Source: Brachyspira hampsonii (GTDB lineage: Bacteria; Spirochaetota; Brachyspiria; Brachyspirales; Brachyspiraceae). From it: a stretch of 64,000 nt of DNA. Both the position numbers and the translations under genes were made by a program. Below, one piece after another: positions 61,656 to 64,000 of the stretch (position 1 is its first letter; each line of letters starts with the position of its first letter). The notes under the pieces are model-generated. The model did not search any database and had not been told where the DNA came from. It worked only from the letters and a program-made list of their open reading frames with translations. The DNA is taken from NCBI RefSeq assembly GCF_001746205.1, contig NZ_MDCO01000010.1, forward strand, positions 62,001-126,000. Reading direction: 5' to 3'.

Positions 61656-63242
61656 ATGTCAAAAGGCTATTTAGCTTTAGTGCTGCATGCTCACTTACCT
61701 TATGTGAGACACCCTGAACATGAAAATTTTTTGGAGGAAGAATGGCTGTATGAAGCTATCACAGAAACTTATATACCTCTACTAGATGCTTATGACAGAA
61801 TGGTTAATGATGGTGTTAACTTCAAGATAACTATGAGCGTAACTCCTCCTCTTATGAATATGCTTGCTAATGAATTGCTTCAAAATAGATATGTTAATTA
61901 TATAGAGAAGTTAATAAAATTATCAGAATTGGAGTGTGAAAGAACTTCATTAGATCCTAGTTTTCATTATACTGCTGAATTCTATAAAAATAAGTTTAAA
62001 AAGATAAGAGATATTTTTGTTTATAAATATAATAAAAATTTATTGAATGGTTTCAGATACTTTTTAGAGAGAGGGAATTTAGAGATAATTACCTGCGGTG
62101 CGACACATGGATTTTTCCCATTTATGCAGGAATATCCTAAAGCAATAGAAGCCCAATTAAAAATGGCTGTAAAAACCCATGAAAAACATTTGGGCAGAAA
62201 GCCTACAGGAATATGGTTAGGCGAATGTGGTTTCTTTCCCGGACTTGAAAAGCATCTTGCCAATAATGGTATTAAATATTTCTTTGTTGATACTCATGGT
62301 ATAATGTATGCTGATAAAGTACCTAAATATGGAGTTTATGCTCCTTTATACTGTTCAAGAGAGAGTAGGGTAGCAGCTTTCGGAAGAGATATAGAGAGTT
62401 CAAGAAGCGTGTGGAGTGCCGAAGTAGGTTATCCGGGAGATTTCAGATACAGAGAATTTTATAGAGATATAGGTTATGATTTGCCTTTCGAGTATATTAA
62501 AGATTTTATACAGAGCAACGGACTTAGAAAAAATACAGGAATAAAATACTATAGAATTACAGGAAAAGACTGTCCAAAAGAGCCTTATAATCCAGAGTGG
62601 GCTATGGAGGCAGCTGGAGAGCATGCTGGAAACTTTATGTTCAACAGAGAAAAACAAATCGAGTATTTAGATTCTGTTATGGACAGACCTCCTATAGTTG
62701 TATCTCCTTATGATGCTGAACTTTTTGGGCATTGGTGGTATGAAGGTCCTATGTTCATAGAGTTTTTAATGAGAAAGATACATTATGATCAAAACACTAT
62801 AGAAACCATTACTCCTAAAGAATATTTAGAAAGACATCCTGTAAATCAAATATCAATGCCTTCAATGTCAAGCTGGGGAGCTAATGGATACGGAGAAGTT
62901 TGGCTTAATGGTACTAATGGCTGGATATACAGGCATTTGCATAAAGCTGCTGAGAGAATGATAGAATTGGCACATGATTATTATAATGAAACAGGGCTTT
63001 ATGAAAGGGCATTGAATCAGGCGGCCAGAGAATTACTGCTTGCTCAAAGCAGCGACTGGGCTTTCATTATGCATACAGGTACTATGGTTGAATATGCTGT
63101 TAATATGACAAAATTATATATAAAGAGATTCACAGACCTCTATTATGCTATTAAAAACAGAGATTTGAATGAAGAATGGCTAAGAAAAATAGAGTGGCGT
63201 GATGATATATTCCCAGAGATGGATTTTAGAATATACAGTTAA
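61656..63242 (+). CDS. 1,4-alpha-glucan branching enzyme, GH57 family
   Basis: The enzyme makes alpha-1,6 branches in glycogen. The 528-residue GH57/DUF1957 protein starts GYLALVLHAHLPYVRHPE (conserved His pair). It has the nucleophile Glu at 190 in GIWLGECGF and the acid/base Asp at 353 in SPYDAELFGHWW, with SSWGANGYGEVW near the C-terminus. The catalytic positions agree with those of the Thermus branching enzyme (E184, D353). It is monocistronic with a strong terminator. With the phosphoglucomutase at 49914 it points to glycogen storage. Confidence 0.93.
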   Translation: MSKGYLALVLHAHLPYVRHPEHENFLEEEWLYEAITETYIPLLDAYDRMVNDGVNFKITMSVTPPLMNMLANELLQNRYVNYIEKLIKLSELECERTSLDPSFHYTAEFYKNKFKKIRDIFVYKYNKNLLNGFRYFLERGNLEIITCGATHGFFPFMQEYPKAIEAQLKMAVKTHEKHLGRKPTGIWLGECGFFPGLEKHLANNGIKYFFVDTHGIMYADKVPKYGVYAPLYCSRESRVAAFGRDIESSRSVWSAEVGYPGDFRYREFYRDIGYDLPFEYIKDFIQSNGLRKNTGIKYYRITGKDCPKEPYNPEWAMEAAGEHAGNFMFNREKQIEYLDSVMDRPPIVVSPYDAELFGHWWYEGPMFIEFLMRKIHYDQNTIETITPKEYLERHPVNQISMPSMSSWGANGYGEVWLNGTNGWIYRHLHKAAERMIELAHDYYNETGLYERALNQAARELLLAQSSDWAFIMHTGTMVEYAVNMTKLYIKRFTDLYYAIKNRDLNEEWLRKIEWRDDIFPEMDFRIYS

Positions 63243-63263
63243 ATAATTTTTTTAAGTAAATAT

Positions 63264-63302
63264 AAAAGAGTATGCGTATTTATAATGCATACTCTTTTTT
63301 TA
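63264..63302 (+). terminator. Terminator of the branching-enzyme gene
   Basis: AAAAGAGTATGC (63264-63275) pairs perfectly with GCATACTCTTTT (63287-63298), and more T follow. Confidence 0.9.
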
Positions 63303-63309
63303 GCTATAT

Positions 63310-63359
63310 AAAGACTTATTTAAAAATTACTTGACAATATTAGTTTTGATACAAGTTTA
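63310..63359. mobile_element. Remnant of the MITE-like element (internal deletion)
   Basis: AAGACTTATTTAAAAATTAC then TTGACAA match the left 30 nt of copy 1 (45849), and TTAGTTTTGATACAAGTTTA matches its right end. The roughly 170-nt middle is missing, so only fused ends remain. Confidence 0.6.
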
Positions 63360-63425
63360 ATTTATAAAGATTAAATGATTTTTTAGCATTATGAAAATGA
63401 CAAGAAAAAATTATTTAGCTATAAA

Positions 63426-63827
63426 TTACAATAATTTACTATTATATTTTTTTATTATAATTGATATGGGAATATTTTTATTTATTTCTTCTTCAAGATT
63501 ATAATTGTTTAGTATGTATAGTAATTCATAACCATTCGGCATTATTCTTATATAGGCATCTGATAAATCTTCAATATTTACAGGATAATAAGGTATTCCT
63601 AAGCATTTATTATCATATAAAATCTGTATATGATTTATAAAATTATTTCTTTTATTTTGATAATCATTTTCTATTTTTGCATTTGATTCATTTAATTCGT
63701 TTTCTGATATTTTATTTTCATTGTATACATCGAATTGTTTTGATAAACTGCTTCCAATTATTTGATAAGAAGAACTATTATATATAAACTCAAAAATATC
63801 TTTAATAAGATTAAAATCTATTTTCAT
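63426..63827 (-). CDS. Hypothetical protein, 133 residues
   Basis: From the ATG at 63827 (MKIDFNLIKDIFEFIYNSSS) the protein is cytoplasmic and mostly helical, with no recognised domain. A short C-terminal part reads IRIMPNGYELLYILNNYNLE. The open frame extends to 63896, but those 23 extra residues come from the tmRNA 3' end and are rejected. The gene starts only 26 nt beyond the tmRNA 3' end and may be co-transcribed with it. No clear ribosome site was seen. Confidence 0.6.
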   Translation of the reverse strand: MKIDFNLIKDIFEFIYNSSSYQIIGSSLSKQFDVYNENKISENELNESNAKIENDYQNKRNNFINHIQILYDNKCLGIPYYPVNIEDLSDAYIRIMPNGYELLYILNNYNLEEEINKNIPISIIIKKYNSKLL

Positions 63828-63852
63828 GATTGTAATATTATTATAAAAAATT

Positions 63853-64000
63853 TGGAGATGGCGGGACTCGAACCCGCGTCCTACGAAGCGTACCACATTC
63901 GTCTACATAGCATATCTTATCTTTAAGAATTTCGCCTTATAGGTAGAAGACAAGCAGAAAAACTACAAGACTAGCATGAGTATACTTAATATCAGGCTCA
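63853..64000 (-). ncRNA. ssrA: tmRNA (ssrA), 3' part
   Basis: On the minus strand the RNA ends GGACGCGGGTTCGAGTCC followed by CGCCATCTCCA, the T-arm and acceptor strand of tmRNA. TATGCTATGTAGACGAATG before it is the usual tmRNA helix-2 neighbourhood, and GTAGTTTTTCTGCTTGTC further up lies in the pseudoknot region. No D-arm or anticodon arm fits a normal tRNA. The tag-peptide frame and 5' end lie beyond the right edge. CCA is apparently not fully encoded. Confidence 0.85.

Noticed and set aside
63828-63896. N-terminal extension of the hypothetical protein at 63426-63827 (MVRFVGRGFESRHLQ...)
   Set aside because: These codons are the T-arm and acceptor end of tmRNA; such peptides are typical false translations of tRNA-like sequence. 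The ATG at 63827 is outside the RNA.
1-64000. CRISPR array or rRNA operon
   Set aside because: No regularly spaced direct repeats and no rRNA sequence were seen on either strand.

Overview
The window reads as chromosomal DNA of an anaerobic host-associated spirochaete, most likely Brachyspira. The base composition is very AT-rich (roughly a quarter G+C). Signal peptides and lipoboxes are of the spirochaetal kind, there are many lipoproteins and beta-barrel envelope proteins, and the neighbours include bactofilin, CheW, PilZ and BspA-type leucine-rich proteins. The genus call is an inference from gene content and style; no database was searched.

Layout. 1-1374: a DJ-1/PfpI protein cut by the left edge and a TPR protein. 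1421-12836: a complete glucuronide utilisation locus. It has an outer-membrane protein, beta-glucuronidase and an MFS symporter in one transcription unit; fructuronate reductase, mannonate dehydratase, glucuronate isomerase and KDPG aldolase in a second; and KDG kinase plus a divergent GntR/FadR-type regulator. Three promoters here carry the same ATACTAGTAT palindrome, which defines a small regulon. 12875-16712: an arsenic-type operon (arsR, acr3, an ArsP-like permease) followed by three thioredoxin-like genes. Two of these read through an in-frame TGA at a position where relatives have cysteine, each with a hairpin just downstream, so they are probably selenoproteins that ORF callers truncate. 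16802-20459: aldose epimerase, a methyltransferase, an exported rubrerythrin-like protein and a zinc alcohol dehydrogenase with a lipoprotein signal. 20555-25010: leuS and a repeat-rich stretch with a GC-rich island and a broken TPR gene. 25017-35253: AAA ATPase, hisA, FkbM methyltransferase, bactofilin, map, a decayed gene, envelope proteins, the two L-serine dehydratase subunits and an ankyrin lipoprotein. 35369-43251: lipoproteins, a KtrA-like K+ channel regulator, a single-chain Type IIG-like restriction-modification enzyme and NhaC. 43880-48673: CheW, 5-formyl-THF cyclo-ligase, PilZ protein, DUF1232 protein and RecG. 49082-57167: phosphoglucomutase, two BspA-like lipoproteins and a compact operon of one lipoprotein plus four beta-barrel proteins. 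57881-64000: HIRAN protein, DNA polymerase III delta, ComFB-like protein, a Fur/PerR regulator, GH57 branching enzyme and the 3' part of tmRNA.

Beyond the genes, three families of dispersed non-coding elements stand out: (i) a ~340-bp giant imperfect palindrome with CCCGCCC/GGGCGGG, CACCCACCC and CGCACG boxes (five copies or partial copies); (ii) a ~230-bp element with 17-bp terminal inverted repeats and TA ends, like an IS630/mariner-type MITE (two copies and one internally deleted remnant); (iii) a 50-80-bp hairpin element with ATAAAAATTGT/ACAATTTTTAT arms (three copies). No CRISPR array, rRNA or intact transposase gene was seen.

The most notable candidates for new biology are the pair of Sec-type thioredoxin-like proteins in the arsenic operon, the giant palindrome family, and the exported redox proteins (rubrerythrin with missing diiron ligands; lipoprotein alcohol dehydrogenase).
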